64,000 bases of DNA from Pieris napi (GCF_905475465.1 NC_062238.1:12865368-12929367), one strand, 5' to 3'. Positions 24,818-37,862 are shown, counted from the stretch's first letter. Program-made: numbers and translations. Notes: generated from the sequence alone by a model not told the origin.

Positions 24818-25056
24818 AAAGTCAAAAATCGTTTATTCATGTAGGTAACACAACGTTCATAACGTCAAAAAAGAAATATACATTATATGCTTCTAATTTT
24901 ATATTTACTGCCAGTTCTCAAATCAAGAACGTAGAACGGAAGAGAAGAACTGGTAATAAACTCTCCGCCACTCATTTTAATCAAATTATTTTGTTTTACA
25001 CCACGTTTGTAGGCCATAACCATTACACCATGTTCCACGTGACATCTTAAGTAATA
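24815..25056 (-). repeat. Family D repeat (D3)
   Basis: Near-complete short form on the minus strand, from gatgtcacgtggaacatggt to a tgaataaacgatttttgac tail. A perfect 13-bp hairpin (24789-24817) touches its 3' edge. Confidence 0.6.
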
Positions 25057-25738
25057 ATATATACTATCAGAATATGAGAAAACTGACGCTAACTCTTTGT
25101 TCTGGACACCTTTGATTACTAAGTAGCTAGGGTTAAACTCAATAAATAATAATGATGGCACTATGAAGTCTTAAATATGGTTAAATGTGGTACGTGACAG
25201 CCCTAATAAGGGGATGGCTGCCTGCGATGATATTTCGGGAAATTTCGTGATATTTCCAGAGGAAGACGGTAAATAACCTTAGACTGGTACCCGGGGGAAA
25301 GTATGAGTTATTTCGTATCCATTCCGACATTTTTAACCTTTTCCCGGTAATGTAATACCCGGGTTATACCCGTTATTACAAAAGTAAGCTAAATTTACGA
25401 TAATTACTTAGAAGGATTCGCTCTTTGGGGGTTAATTTGCGATGAATTAATCGATTGTGTCAGTCTCTATTAAGGAAGATATTAATTTCAAGAAAATTAA
25501 TTTTAATTGGTCGGTTATAAATTAAGGGCGTCGTGTTAGTTTAAAATAATAATTTTAACCGAAAAATTATTTAGTTTAAATAGAACATTTATCGATATTA
25601 GAAACCTTGGGAGTATTTTTCTTAACTACAGATATTGTTTATGGTATTAAAATGTATGTATGATATTTACTATTCACGAATATGTAAAAACACACGTATG
25701 TGAAACGTTTATGTGAATTAAATGAACACTTTAATAAT

Positions 25739-25876
25739 AATAAAATAACTTTATTCATATAGGTAAACAAGTACACTTATGAACGCCAGAAAAGAAGTTG
25801 TTTCTAAATTTACATTTACTACCAGTTTGCAAGTCAATGGCGTAGAGCGGGCAAGAAACTCTCCGCCACTCTGAGA
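25739..25876 (-). repeat. Family E repeat fragment (E3)
   Basis: Tail half on the minus strand: tttattcatataggtaaac, aagtacacttatgaacgcca, ctaccagtttgcaagtcaat, aaactctccgccact. Confidence 0.55.
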
Positions 25877-26319
25877 TGAAATACTATTAGATGCTTGACC
25901 TACCAAAAAATAACAGATTGCATCATGCTATATACATATATACTATCCCATTACCAATACAGAATTCAGCATGCAATGTTATAAATACAGCCCAAAATTC
26001 CTGGAGTGCTGAGTTTTTTGTGAAAACCCGATGAACGATAGGATTACACGATATCAATCAATCAGCGCCCGCCATTGTAATGCACGTTACTTCTCCGCAT
26101 CATTTTCCAATCCGGAGCTCAAATTGTAAGCTCTTCACATCGCTGACACTCTTTGAGACTTATCAGTAAACAAGGTATAAGCGTAGGCTGTATTGTGAAG
26201 GTATTTTTGTTAAATTTGATAGATTTTTAACATATATAGAAATCCTACTAGTTCGTTTTATATTTTCTGTACCTTGTCGGATTTCGAAATATGGATAATA
26301 GTTTATTGGTTAATATTTA

Positions 26320-26536
26320 TCTTTATATATATAATTCTGTGAGTGTGTATGTCACTGAACTTCTCTCAAACGACTGGACCGATTTTGATGAAATTTTTTG
26401 TGTGTGTTCAAGGGGATCTGGGAATGGTTTAGATTCACAAATCAACCCGCCAGATGGCGCTGCAGTCGGTACTTTCATACTTTGCTTTACTAATTGCTTG
26501 AAATATCATGCAGGCGACGTCTGTCGGGTCCACTAG
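26320..26536 (+). mobile_element. Small non-autonomous Helitron, type a (Ha2)
   Basis: Same element on the plus strand: TC start after A at 26319, CTAG end at 26533-26536 followed by T. 217 bp and nearly identical to the copies at 14774-14994 and 51397-51617. Confidence 0.7.
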
Positions 26537-26850
26537 TAATATATATAAAACTGTTATGTTGGTTTGTGTACGCTTTAAACATCCTAAAGTTCTGCACCGA
26601 TCGAGCTGAAATTTTAGCATGATATATAATCCGCACCAAGGATTGTTTTATCTATATTTTTTATCTTACTTTTTTTGTTGTTTTTTTATTTTTTCTTTAG
26701 GTATGTTTTTCCACAAGTATTGCAAAATTAAACTTATATGAAATGTATTCTGTGTTTTGTTTCTCATTTCTCAACAATTCAATCACAACGTGCCACAGGG
26801 AGGGCAGGGAACAGCTATTTGATTTATATATATCATATCTTACTTATCAT

Positions 26851-26953
26851 GCTTCAAGAAAAGAGCCTACCAAATCTTAAAAGATCGGCCCTCTGGCATT
26901 AAGAGTGTCATGGGCGGCTTCTGCCCGTTTGCCCCATGTATACTATAAAAAAA
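26851..26953 (+). mobile_element. Jockey-like LINE 3' fragment (J7)
   Basis: Short 5'-truncated tail: gcttcaagaaaagagcctac, then ctctggcattaagagtgtca and a 3' end of CTATAAAAAAAC. Confidence 0.55.
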
Positions 26954-27769
26954 CTTTATAATCTTTCATTGTTTTTAAACTGTTCTATCGCTTATATAAT
27001 TGAAAAATAGCCATATAGATTGATACAAATATACTATGAAGTAAGATTAGTTTATAATTTTATGAACTATTAATAGTTCATAGCGGCAATACTCTTGCAC
27101 GCAAGAGTTTTATTTAATAACTGTAAATTAATTCAAACTCAAGTGATTTCTTATTGCTTTAATACACTTTATTATATTTTATTATTGTTAGTGGAAATTG
27201 TATTAAAAATAAATGTAAAATTAGTAAAAAATTAAGTGTAGTTAGAAAAATCTAAATACCAATAAAATCTTCAAATAAATCGCTCTTATTTACGACTTAT
27301 ACCATGGCACAGCTTTCTCGCAGAACATTCGATGGGACTTCATTAAACCGATGTATAAACAACCGGAGGGACCGAGGCTTTTTCATGCCAATCAGATTTT
27401 TTACAGCAAAAATGCATTTCCATTCAATTCCGTTAGGTCCGGGCGAGCGTGAATCGCGATATTAATTCATTTGGTATTTTCTTGTTAGTATAAGCCTTCG
27501 TCGTTTTACATTTTCATTCTTCTTATTTTTAAATGCAACATCAGTTATCGAGACATAACAATAGCTCTTTTGTATGGTACCAAAAGTTAAACGCTTTATT
27601 TTTTATTACATCTTTATATCTTAATAATAAATTACTTTTTCATATACCTGCTGTGTGGCCGCTTTATGTCTGCCACATGTGAGTGTCAGATTCACCTTTT
27701 CCTCGGTTACATGTTTGTGGCTGGTTCGCTACAACTGACAGTATAAAATATTTAGTCACGTTGTTTGTC

Positions 27770-28027
27770 CGCAATGGACTCCTAAAATACTTTACCAATT
27801 TCAATCAAATTTGCATAGTTCTACTGTACGTGTGTATGTAACTGAAATCCTCTTAAACGGCTGGACCGATTTGAAGGATTTTTTTGTATGCGTTTGCGTG
27901 GAGCCCTGGATGGTTTAGATTCACAAATCAGCCCGGCAGATGGCACTGGAGTCGGTACTTTTATACTTTGTTTAATATCCTGATCGCTTGAAATATCATC
28001 AAGAACAAGGTCTGTGAGGTCAGCTAG
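27770..28027 (+). mobile_element. Helitron type a, diverged copy (Ha4)
   Basis: Shares the core blocks (ggctggaccgattt, tggtttagattcacaaatca, tggcactggagtcggtactt) and ends in CTAG at 28024-28027 followed by T. The 5' end is not clear; related-looking sequence may reach back to about 27640. Confidence 0.55.
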
Positions 28028-28069
28028 TTTATATATGTACATATGTATATTAAGAATATCCATAGCGCC

Positions 28070-28275
28070 AAATAACCTGCATCATGAGCACACCCCACAT
28101 AAACACCCTCACTCACTTTCACGACATCACACAGCACAGCCGAATTAGGAATTACGTATCTAATAATTTTATTAACTTTTCCTTTCCTTTCCAAATGTTT
28201 GAACATTTTTGTGTACATCTTTGGGTTGTATCTTTAGTATAATTGTATTTTGTTAGATTAATGTTAGATCTGTTA
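28070..28275 (+). mobile_element. 3' untranslated fragment of the zinc-knuckle LINE
   Basis: Matches the untranslated part at 16590-16770: cagcacagccgaattaggaa, ctaataattttattaacttt, ttgtgtacatctttgggttg. No coding part. Confidence 0.5.
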
Positions 28276-28440
28276 AATGATAAGTTAATTCTTTTAATTC
28301 GACTGTTTGAATTAATTTTACACTAATTACGGATCCAATAGGCTTTTATACATTTATTTAACTAATAACATACTTAATAAGAACTACGAGTATACATGAA
28401 TTTCACGTAACGATAATATTTATTTGACATAAATATAACT

Positions 28441-28567
28441 ATGAAAAACTTGAGACAATGGTTTGGTCAAAGCACCAAGTCATTGTTTAGGAGCGCGGCA
28501 TCCAAAATTAAAATAGCCATGATGATCGCCAACCTTCGCAAGGAGATGGCACTATAAGAAGAAGATA
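28441..28567 (+). mobile_element. LINE C-terminal fragment (NLRxWFGQS type)
   Basis: Reads NLRQWFGQSTKSLFRSAASK then IKIAMMIANLRKEMAL and a stop, followed by aagaagaag. The same end is found at 58680-58853. This is the extreme C-terminus of a non-LTR reverse transcriptase; the clade is not certain. Confidence 0.6.
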
Positions 28568-29180
28568 ACTATTATAAGTTTCAAGAAGAAAATCAAAACA
28601 AATTTAAAAAGTTTGGTCCCTGTGGCAGTGTTTCTTTAACGCTGGCAACATTCAAGTGTTATTATCTGGTAAAGATAATCAAAACACTTAAAAATAATAA
28701 ATCTTGTTGAAACAACGGTACCAAAACCGTCATGTTACATTATATGCGTTGTAACCTAATCAATAAACAAAACACGTAAGCATTTTGTCCTAAACTACAA
28801 CACAATTTATCTGTATTACATGAGAGCATAAAATGAGGGGTAAACTTCACAACAATTATACGGATCATAGATACTATAATAACAAACGTAATCCATGGAT
28901 ATAACTCAACAAATACACGATCAGAAACGGTTGAACCCGGTATAATTAACTAAAACATAAACTATTAGATAAGTTCAGTTCCCCGAAGGTTGTATCCGCC
29001 TTGTAGACGGGATTAGCTGTAATTATAACAAGGGGCTTCTCATCAGCAGAAGTGCTAGAGATAAAATGTAATAACGATTTGATGAACATTTGTGAATCTG
29101 AATTATCATATTAACTTGTAAGATAACTAGAATTTGTCGCCAGTATAATGATTTATTTCAATAAAACAAAGGCCTCCTAC
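28568..29180. other. Unassigned intron
   Basis: No coding or repeat signal seen. Confidence 0.45.
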
Positions 29181-29312
29181 AAAACATCGGGAAACCAAAG
29201 CCTTAGACCCAAAAGTCGACAGCCTGCCTAAGGCATAGAATATATCATGAAACAGATACAAAAATCTGAGACCCAGACCTAAAAAGGTTGTAGCGCCACA
29301 ATTTTTTTTTAT
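29181..29312 (+). mobile_element. SINE family A, 5'-truncated (A5)
   Basis: Body and tail only: ttagacccaaaagtcgacag, atgaaacagatacaaaaatc, gttgtagcgccac followed by a T-run. A further bare tail (agttgtagcgccactgatta) occurs at 29380-29399. Confidence 0.7.
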
Positions 29313-29399
29313 TAGAATACTAAAAAAAATGTAAATTTTAGGAAACTAGTAATCAATTAGTAATTTATAAAACGTTAAATAGTTGTAGCGCCACTGATT

Positions 29400-30990
29400 A
29401 TATATTTTTTAATAATCACACATACCTCACAAACACGTGCACACACATAAACAAACAAAATATATAAGTATTATATTTTACTAGAGTAGGCCGATCATAG
29501 TAATTCTTTGTTAATTATTATACGTTTGATATTGTATTTTTTATAATAAGCTCTTGGATACATAAAAATAATAAACATACAAAATAACAACACCTACGTT
29601 AAGCTGATGATTTGTATGGCAAATAGCAAACCTTCGCCTAATTTTAAGTGAGAATAGTGCGCAATTGCTTTGTCACACTTAAAAGTGGAAAACGTCCTTA
29701 TAAGGGTTAAGCACAAATAGCTGAATAAGAAAGCATAGCATATGACAGAAGACGTACTATGAAAAGTTATTGACGAACATTGAAACCGAAATGATATAGG
29801 GAGTCATCAATTCTTGTAGGGTTGCGTATTTTGTGGGAGTTATATATGCATAAAATTATAAAAGAAAATATGACATCACATATTTTACACACACATCAAT
29901 TATATTAGAAAAAAAAGAACTAAAACTACATGTAAACTTAAACCTCATTAAGAGCTTGATAAATGTTAGTACTTTCATCAATGTTAGTAATTAAGTTGTG
30001 AGAGCGAGACAGCCTATCAATGTTCAAGCATTAAAAGTAACAAATAATTGAATAGCAAGATTTTAAATAATTGGTATTTGATATAACCATTAATTAAAAC
30101 TTTCCAATTCGTATTTAAATTAGAATAATCTTACTTAGGATTCTATTAAGCACTAAAAATGAACAATTTTAAAATATTTTTTTTATCAAGATACGATCAT
30201 AGTGAAACAAATAAATATCATGTAAATCAAAAAGGGATAAATGTCCCATTCATTACAGTAAATTTCCCTACTATTTTATGCAAACCATAAAAACAGTAAA
30301 AACGTCGCTTATCGCCGACACACAAAACAATTTATACATTGAAAAACAAATTTTCGCTGAGGATAAATGAAATTCACTGTTCCATTGACAAGTTATGGAT
30401 CCGGGTTGAAGCGGGACAGTTGTATATAACTATTGGTAAGAATGAGATAAAACACAAAGCATGGATTTGTAGCATTTGTTTAGATTCCGCTCGGTTAACA
30501 GTTAAAAAACATAGTTTATTTATTTACGAGTATAAGTCCTTAAACAACATGCATGCCTAAAAAGACAAGAAAATATGACGTCCATAATAACATTACACGT
30601 CAATTTTATATATATAAATATTAGAACATAAAAATGTCTAGTAAAAAAACACACAGTCAATCAGTAAAAACTAAACGAAATAGAATAGAATCTCTTAATT
30701 AAAATCTCGCTTGATCATAAATTTAATTTAATTGTGAGATACACTTGATAATAATGAGTTACGAAGGAAAATGGTGTTAATGATTGCCAGTCACCCGGGG
30801 TGTGAGTAACAGAAGATTACAGAAAATAATCAGATATTTCTAGTCCAATCACAGACACGCAATTTTATTCTTCTTTCAGTTTGACGAATCGCAGTCAAAG
30901 TTAGCATACCCTAGATTAATATTAATTTTAAATTCTTATATTACGTACTTGGTGTATATGTTTTTATTATTATAAGAGTTTTGTACTTAC
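29400..30990. other. Intron just downstream of the ADAM exon at 30991
   Basis: No repeat recognised. The frame at 30339-30560 has no known motif. The GC-richer stretch 30780-30910 near the donor is unique. Confidence 0.45.
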
Positions 30991-31070
30991 GTGTTAAGCT
31001 CGAGATCCAGTCTAAATTTGTGGTTGAACGCTTTGATTAGAAGCGAAGTGCGGTGATAGTGTTTGCCGGT
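30991..31070 (-). CDS. ADAM metalloprotease prodomain exon (downstream of the three)
   Basis: Internal coding exon of 80 nt. The acceptor is a pyrimidine-rich run ending cttgtttcag and the donor is GTAAGT. It starts in phase 0, matching the phase-0 ends of the two upstream exons, and carries 26 codons plus two bases, so it leaves in phase 2. The peptide starts TGKHYHRTSLLIKAF and continues FNHKFRLDLELN, which fits the conserved hydrophobic/charged strand of the ADAM (M12B) propeptide, where family members read like 'F...f.LdLe.N..LL'. The next exon would be expected to begin with residues such as QLL; I could not find it between here and the left edge, so the following intron probably exceeds 30.9 kb. 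A Helitron sits only 57 nt upstream of the acceptor. Confidence 0.87.
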
Positions 31071-31127
31071 CTGAAACAAGAAATCGTTTTAATACAAATA
31101 AAAATCGTGTTCAACTTTATATATATA

Positions 31128-31438
31128 CTAGCTGACCGGGCAAACGTCGTTTTGCCATGTATATCATTTAATAAAAAAATAGGGGTTGATCGAAGAGTGG
31201 TGAAAGTTAGGGGTTGTTTGTATTTTTTAATGTTGTATCATAAAAACAGAAAAAAATATCTAAAAATAAAAATAAAATATTTAGGGGTGGACTACCCTTA
31301 ACATTTAGGGGGATGAAGAAAATGTTGTCCGATTCTCAGACATACCCAATATGCACACAAAATTTCATGAGAATCGGTCGAGCCGTTTCGGAGGAGTTTA
31401 ACCACAAACACCGCGACACGAGAATTTTATACATTAGA
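31128..31438 (-). mobile_element. Helitron-like element, type b, next to an ADAM acceptor (Hb2)
   Basis: 311 bp. The 3' end shows a Helitron-type hairpin just before CTAG: on the plus strand ctagctgacc is followed by ggcaaacgtcgttttgcc, whose ends pair. The block gaatcggtcgagccgtttcg matches the copy ending at 21379. Its edge lies 57 nt from the splice acceptor of the exon ending at 31070. Confidence 0.65.
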
Positions 31439-31534
31439 TATGTAAACGATATAGCAGTATATTTTTATCACTTATAAATAATCCAATATTATTCTTTCAA
31501 AAATAAAAATATTTGTTCCTTTTTATGTACTTCA

Positions 31535-31699
31535 GCCCTGCGATTCTGTAACTCACTTCACGAAAAGATGGGAGCTTGTACTTTATTGTTTATCAGAATG
31601 CCAAATCATAAAATGACTGCTTCACGACTGATTTCAGAGAGACCGCCGATGCGAAAACCGCTGTGTGAGTTCGTGAAGTGAGTTACAGAATCGCAGGGC
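31535..31699. mobile_element. Foldback MITE family F (F2)
   Basis: 165 bp with perfect 30-bp terminal inverted repeats beginning gccctgcgattctgtaactc. The interior is in the opposite orientation to F1. No clear target duplication. Confidence 0.75.
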
Positions 31700-32806
31700 A
31701 GAATTCTAATATTCTGTTAATATGAGTGAAATACATTACTTATGATAACTATATAATGCACGTTGCTCAAATTTCCGATCAATTTGACGTTTTCGCAAAT
31801 GCAATAAACATTCTCGGTGCAAGAATGTATAATAATTTCTATGAAAATGCAAACTATTTCCTCAATAACAAAAGCATAGCTGAAGTATTTATTTATTAAA
31901 ATCTCTGAGAAATAGCTGAGAACTGTTAGTTAGCACAAAACGAACAATTCATAGCATTATTATTATTGTATGAAATATTCAAACAGAAAACGAATGAATT
32001 TTAGTAAAATAAAACAGTAGTCGATTTTTAATTATTATTAAACACTTTTGGGATTTCACTTACGTTAATTCGGTAGTAACGTAATGTTATATATCCCTAG
32101 ATAACGTCAGATTTCTCACCTTAAAATCACTTAAGTAAATTTAAGCAAAAACTTTAACGCATATAAAAAATCAGTAAGAGACTCACTCCTCCTAAAAATA
32201 CTATAAAATCAGCACTTCATAACTTACACATTACTTAAACATTCGCTCTATTCTGTAATAAAAATAGCACGCAACGAATCGCAATACGCCTCATACATTA
32301 ACCGTCAGCGCCTGCAAAAACCCATACAGCATGAAGTTAGTGAAATGGGTCAACAAGTTAGAAAGGGGAGGCTCTCACCGTTTCCAGACTGCGCAATTAT
32401 ACCGTACTTCATTCTAGCAAGTCTTACTCGACAGTTAAATTTAATTTAAACACCATTGTTTCAGAATCAAACGAATAGTACCTTTTGTTTTTGGAAATAT
32501 GCTTGAGGTTACTCTAATTTCGTTTTATTTATAGCATGGTCACGGTGAAGAGAATTTAAAGCATTCGCTTAATTACAAACAATTTATTGTTTAATATTTA
32601 CTTTATAATTCATTAATGGAAAATAACATTACATTTACGCTTTGATTGACTAACGAAAGGAATTACGTAGCATTAAATGTTGGACTCACGTTGATATTAT
32701 TTCCTTATGATCAATATTTCAACTTGCGAAGGTGTTATTTTACTTAAAAAAACTATTTCCTAAATTGATGTCTATCAGTTTGAATCGCGGTTGATTACAC
32801 ACATCT

Positions 32807-32991
32807 GCCTTGCGATTCTGTAACTTACTTTTCAAACTCACACAGCGGTTTTCACAGCGGCGGTCGTGCTCAAATCAGTTGTGAAGCAGTCATTTTATGA
32901 TTTGACTATCTGATAAGGAGGTAGCTTGTAGTTTATTGTTTATCAGAAACCGCTGTGTAAGTTTGAAAAGTAAGTTACAGAATCACAAGGC
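32807..32991. mobile_element. Foldback MITE family F (F3)
   Basis: 185 bp; arms of about 43 bp with two mismatches, starting gccttgcgattctgtaactt and running through cacagcggttt. Interior oriented like F1. Confidence 0.75.
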
Positions 32992-35595
32992 AGGTCGAGT
33001 TAATTATCAAAATATCGGGCACAGAAGACCGCGATGTCTTGCAACAGATAGAAAATTATCTGCATTCAAAAATGTATATGCGACGAAAAGCTTTCTAAGA
33101 CAAGTTCTTAATTTACCGCAGGCGTAATTCGTTTGCTTCATACATCAGAGCCCGTCGATTCCACTTCGTAGGTCACTCTCGATAAGGGTCTCTAATTTAA
33201 TAATCAATAATCGAATTAGTACGTGTCGTCTGTCGACAGCTCATATAATTCCATTACAAAAAGGACAGAAAACGGTTGTATAAACAAGGGATTTTAGTTT
33301 TCATATTGTTGTTATACTTTGTGTGCGTTATTAAGTCAATAATATTTTGTAAGACAAAAATAGTTAGTGTTGATTATTAATTGTTATATATTCGTCTTAT
33401 ACTCGTACTTTGACAATATCATGTAACGAAACTGGCAATACACGGTGAAACTTGACAGGCACAAGAGGCTAAATTAGCATTAAATAAATGTGCATTATAA
33501 AAAAGGGGCAGAAAAAGTCTACCCCGTATCCCGTATTTTGGATATGGGACAAATATTAATACGAAAAACTCATATAAAACAGCTATTTATATCAGAAATA
33601 TAAACATTTATTTATTATTTTGTATGACAAAGTTATAAAATGCACAAAAGTTTTGTACATAAACAGAAAGTCTACATATGCAGATTATCTGTGCGTGTAA
33701 CACCTTGCTACGAAGTCGCTACGAGAGTTCTACGAAGTTGGGGCTACGTCAAACTCTGATTCGAATAATGTTACACTAAACAATGTTATTGAGTTACTTT
33801 AAAATACTTTTAAGCAAAATTTTCGATAATAATATAACTTTTTAATGGTTTAAAAGCCAACGCAGTGATGTTAACTGTATTAAGGCTGTAACAATATTAC
33901 GGTGGTTTAATCACATGACTGATGCAGGATAACCAAATTCCGTGTCCATTTTCAGATATATTCGATAATGTGCTTAAACATTTACGTATATACCTAAATA
34001 TCATTTCGGTTTAACAAAATATTATGTAAATATTTTAATAAAGGACAACTTGTCCATATCTTCGTTATCGTATAATAAACATTAATTCTTGTACATTATA
34101 AATATCACGTACTTTACACAATAACAAATTAAGTAATCGTTATTTAATACGCATTAATTCTTGAACCTTGTGCTTGTACTTGTTGTAATAAATGCATTTT
34201 ATACACTCACAATTTAATCATTATTTAATACTTATTTTTTGTTCCATATATTTTTATTAATATTAAAAATACTAAGCTTGTATTTTATAAAGTTGAGTGC
34301 CGTTGTAATTTTCCATGCTTTTAAAACAAGCTCTTGTAATAATATGAAGGACTTAATATGCATAAAAGCTTAACTAGGAATGTAATTTTTAATTATCTTT
34401 TGAAATAGCGAGTTTATAAAGAGATAAAGCTGGAATGAGGGCTGAGATAAGAACAATTAAGGGGCGGATCCAGAGATTTATTAACTTAAGCCCTGACTCA
34501 CTTCACTCTCACTATGATACCGTTGTAGCATCCTAATCCTAACTTGTCTTAAAATTTTAAAAATATATTCTTATAATTTTTGTTCTTTTAGTAAGCTTTT
34601 TTTTAATTTTTACTAAAAAATATTTCATTTGATAGTATATCTAAGACCGGCATAATATATAGCACATAATGTTATTAGTCAATCTGTGTTAATTTGTTTT
34701 GATTGATTGATTTTTTTCTATATCGCAATTAAACCTTACAGTGAAGGTATACAAGGAGAACCCTCAAAAGTTTGAGTCCAAGACGGACTTGGAGCACCCG
34801 AAATTATTATTTAAAGTTATATATTTATTACAGGTTCTAATTCAAAAAACTAGGCTTTATATAAAACGTAAAAAAGTTTAATTAGTATAAGAAAAAGCTA
34901 CAAGTAAAATATAACATTCAATATGAAACATTGAAATATCTTTTTTTATACATTTCCAAAGACAATACGAGAAATATGTTTCCAATAAGGGGTGTTCTCA
35001 AGCGAAGACGAGAACGCGTGAACGCTTCAGAGAACATTACGCACCTGAACAATCAATAAGTACTATCAATATTTCTTTGTGCTTTAAACTGATAAGGAAA
35101 TAAGTAATTTACGACCTAAAATCATCAAAACAGGCCAAATTATCGTATCACTAAACAGTTCAGACATTCATTATAATAAATTTAAATAATTTTTGTTCTA
35201 TCTACAAATATTATTTCCCAGAACACATCATGTACGGGTGAAAGTTGGGTTAAAGGTGAAATTTATTGAATTCTGTGAACAATAATGTAACTTCTATAAT
35301 TTGAACATATTTTCCTTGTCGAAGATTTGTATTTATTATTTTTATTATTGCTTTCATAGTATATACATTCTTCAAACGTTGCTTCATTTATTTATTTTGG
35401 TTTGTTTTTAATGATTTTATAAAACTTAGAAAAACGTATTGGTGGTTTTCTGTAAGATATATTTCCATGGCGTCATTTTGTTATCATGCACAACTATGCA
35501 GTTGTGCATGGGTTAAACAGGAATAAACAAAATGAATTTAAACAAACACAATAGCTTTTTTTTACCTTTCTTATTACTGGCTGATTAAATGTTTT
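32992..35595. other. Longest repeat-poor intron stretch
   Basis: About 2.6 kb with no recognised transposon apart from a doubtful SINE echo at 33428-33475. Worth attention as possible conserved intronic DNA. Confidence 0.45.
35485..35510. repeat. Perfect short hairpin
   Basis: Arms catgcacaact and agttgtgcatg with loop ATGC. No repeat family assigned. Confidence 0.8.
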
Positions 35596-35741
35596 GAACT
35601 TCAATGAGACCCAAGTACCGAGTATCACTAAGTAGATTTCACGTAGATTTTAATGTAGATCCATCCTTAGTCTTCATCTCTATTTCCTTGATTATTTTAC
35701 TTTTTAAGCAAGCAACCTGCCTTCTGTACCGTATATATTTC
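35596..35741 (+). repeat. Unnamed repeat P, copy 1 (inverted pair)
   Basis: Matches the reverse complement of 37716-37862 with blocks atcactaagtagatttcacg, tagtcttcatctc and atttccttgattattt. Both copies translate to a similar SLSRFHVDxNV string, but no start, stop or splice pattern supports a gene. Family unknown. Confidence 0.55.
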
Positions 35742-36793
35742 ATATTTTCTTTCACAAATGAGAATGTAATAATACTAATCATATAAACTTAATAAACCAT
35801 TTAATTTATAGGCATTTAAAATTTAGGCTGAATATATTAATAGATTAATTTTGCAACTGTATAAACTTAAAAAAACTTCATCATTATTATAGCTTGATTA
35901 ATTTTTGCATAAAACCAATTTTGAAATTTTCAACCTTGGTTGAGATTACTATTAATTGAGGCGGAAAATCTATAATAAAGTATTAACATTTATGCAGGTA
36001 ACCTCTTATCCTATAGTATAAAGATAGTGGATGTCAAGTGCTGGAAAACTTTGCACAAATGCAAAAAATGCGTAATGGTAGTGCAGGTTTATTCTTTCAA
36101 AAGTTAAATTCTATGTACTTCCTAGATAAAGTTTATAATGAATGGAAAACGTGCCGCCTCATTTTTCAGATAACTACTGAGAAATCTGGATTTCTTTTAA
36201 ACTTAAAGCTTATGTAAGCTGCTGCTTTCAAAACTTGGAATTTATTTTTAAAAGTGTTTGACTTTTCTTCTTTGACGAAGGGTAGAAAACTGTATTTGAA
36301 AATATTTTTTACTTAGAAATACAAATGTGTTTAAGTGTAAAAATATCTATTTTAAAATTATATTATTATTTATTAGAAAATATATAACTGTAATATGTAC
36401 TGTAGGTGAATGTAAGTAAAAAATTCCTTTTAATTTCCACGAAGAAAATGTTGATAATATAACGATTTGTTCAGTACTCCAAGAATTGGCTTATCGGAAC
36501 GATTTATAGTCATATCCGATTTAACTACCTGTGCTCCAAGAGTATGAAGTAGAGTTTAAATATTTCGTTAACTTTTAGGTAAATCTAAAAGTTAGCCGAA
36601 AGCAATTATCAAACTGCAATGGGCAACATTTGGTTCGTTACTTGTGTAACCGATGTGACCACAGTCGACCCCGGATAATTAGTAGAATTGAATTTTCATT
36701 ATCAGCAAGAGTTTAATGTGTTTGTATTATGATTGTCCAACCAAACGTTCCAACAATTTTATTCGGGTATAAATGAAACTATATTTGTATAGA

Positions 36794-37065
36794 GCAGTGT
36801 TGGCCTAGTGGCTTCAGCGTGCGACCCTTATCCATCGATCGTAGGTTCGATCCCCGGCTGTGCACCAATGGACTTTCTTTCTATGTGCGCATTTAACATT
36901 CGCTCGAACGGTGAAGGAAAATATAGTGAGGAAACCGCCTTACCTTCGACCCAAAAAGTCGATGGCGTGTGTCAGGCTGTGCTTGCCTATTAGATTAACA
37001 AATGATCATGAAACAGATACAGAAATATGAGAACTAGACCTAAAAAGGTTGTAGTGCCACTGATA
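36794..37065 (+). mobile_element. SINE family A, full length (A6)
   Basis: Intact head (gcagtgttggcctagtggct), B box ggttcgatccccggctgtgc, body and tail. One of the best-preserved copies, missing only the gctgatcacctac stretch. Confidence 0.85.
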
Positions 37066-37715
37066 ATTTTAATAAATGAAACTGCTATAGCTCGGTGCTC
37101 TACGACTTTAGAGATAAGCAACTGTTATTTTACATATATAATACTTATATATAATACTCATTTGTAAACCTAATTGGGGGGTCTTAACTGTTAGTGTTAA
37201 ATATATATTTGTTTATGCAATGACCAAACGTTTCAATTGCAGACGTAACAATTCGTTTATTATTTTCCTTTGGTTTGTTTTGATTTTCAATTCGCTCAAG
37301 GAAAATAATAAAAAATCTGCCCGTCGGGAGATGCATTATTTGAAATAAAATCCGACCCGGGACGGATGAAACGTTTTAGGTAAATGCCTCGACGTTTTAC
37401 GGTACACTTGTGGCCAACAAAAAGTTTACAAAAATAGTCCAAGAGCAAGCAGCCGGATGCAATTCATTTTACCTTTCTAATATTTAGAAGTACTCTTACA
37501 CTTTACTTAATCAAATAATATTACTGACTGGCGACCTGCAAATATAGGAGTTATATAGAATTATTCTAGGTCAGCCACAACAACCAGCCTCTTACAAAGA
37601 TTACATCATACAGCATCTAATACATATATTATGGTAGCTTGTGATAAAGGAATTTAATTGTTATTATTACCTGTTCACCTTTCAGCTTAAGTTTGGAAAT
37701 ATTTATAAATAATTA

Positions 37716-37862
37716 AATATATATACAGAAGGCGTGTTACTTGCCTAAAAAGTTAAATAATCAAGGAAATAGTTGTATCCGAGATGAAGACTTAGCATGG
37801 TTGAATATACATTAACATCTACGTGAAATCTACTTAGTGATGCTCCGTACTCATTGAAGTTC
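37716..37862 (-). repeat. Unnamed repeat P, copy 2 (inverted pair)
   Basis: Partner of 35596-35741. It contains a 15-20 bp stretch absent from copy 1 and meets a LINE tail (37863-37990) at its outer end. Confidence 0.55.

Noticed and set aside
32384..32440. Minus-strand ATG segment (MKYGIIAQSGN) followed by a GTGAGA donor, a possible alternative ADAM first exon
   Set aside because: It would leave in phase 1 while the next ADAM exon starts in phase 0, and no promoter is evident.
33428..33475. Words resembling SINE family A (gaaactggc, aggcacaagaggct)
   Set aside because: Too short and out of the normal spacing to call.
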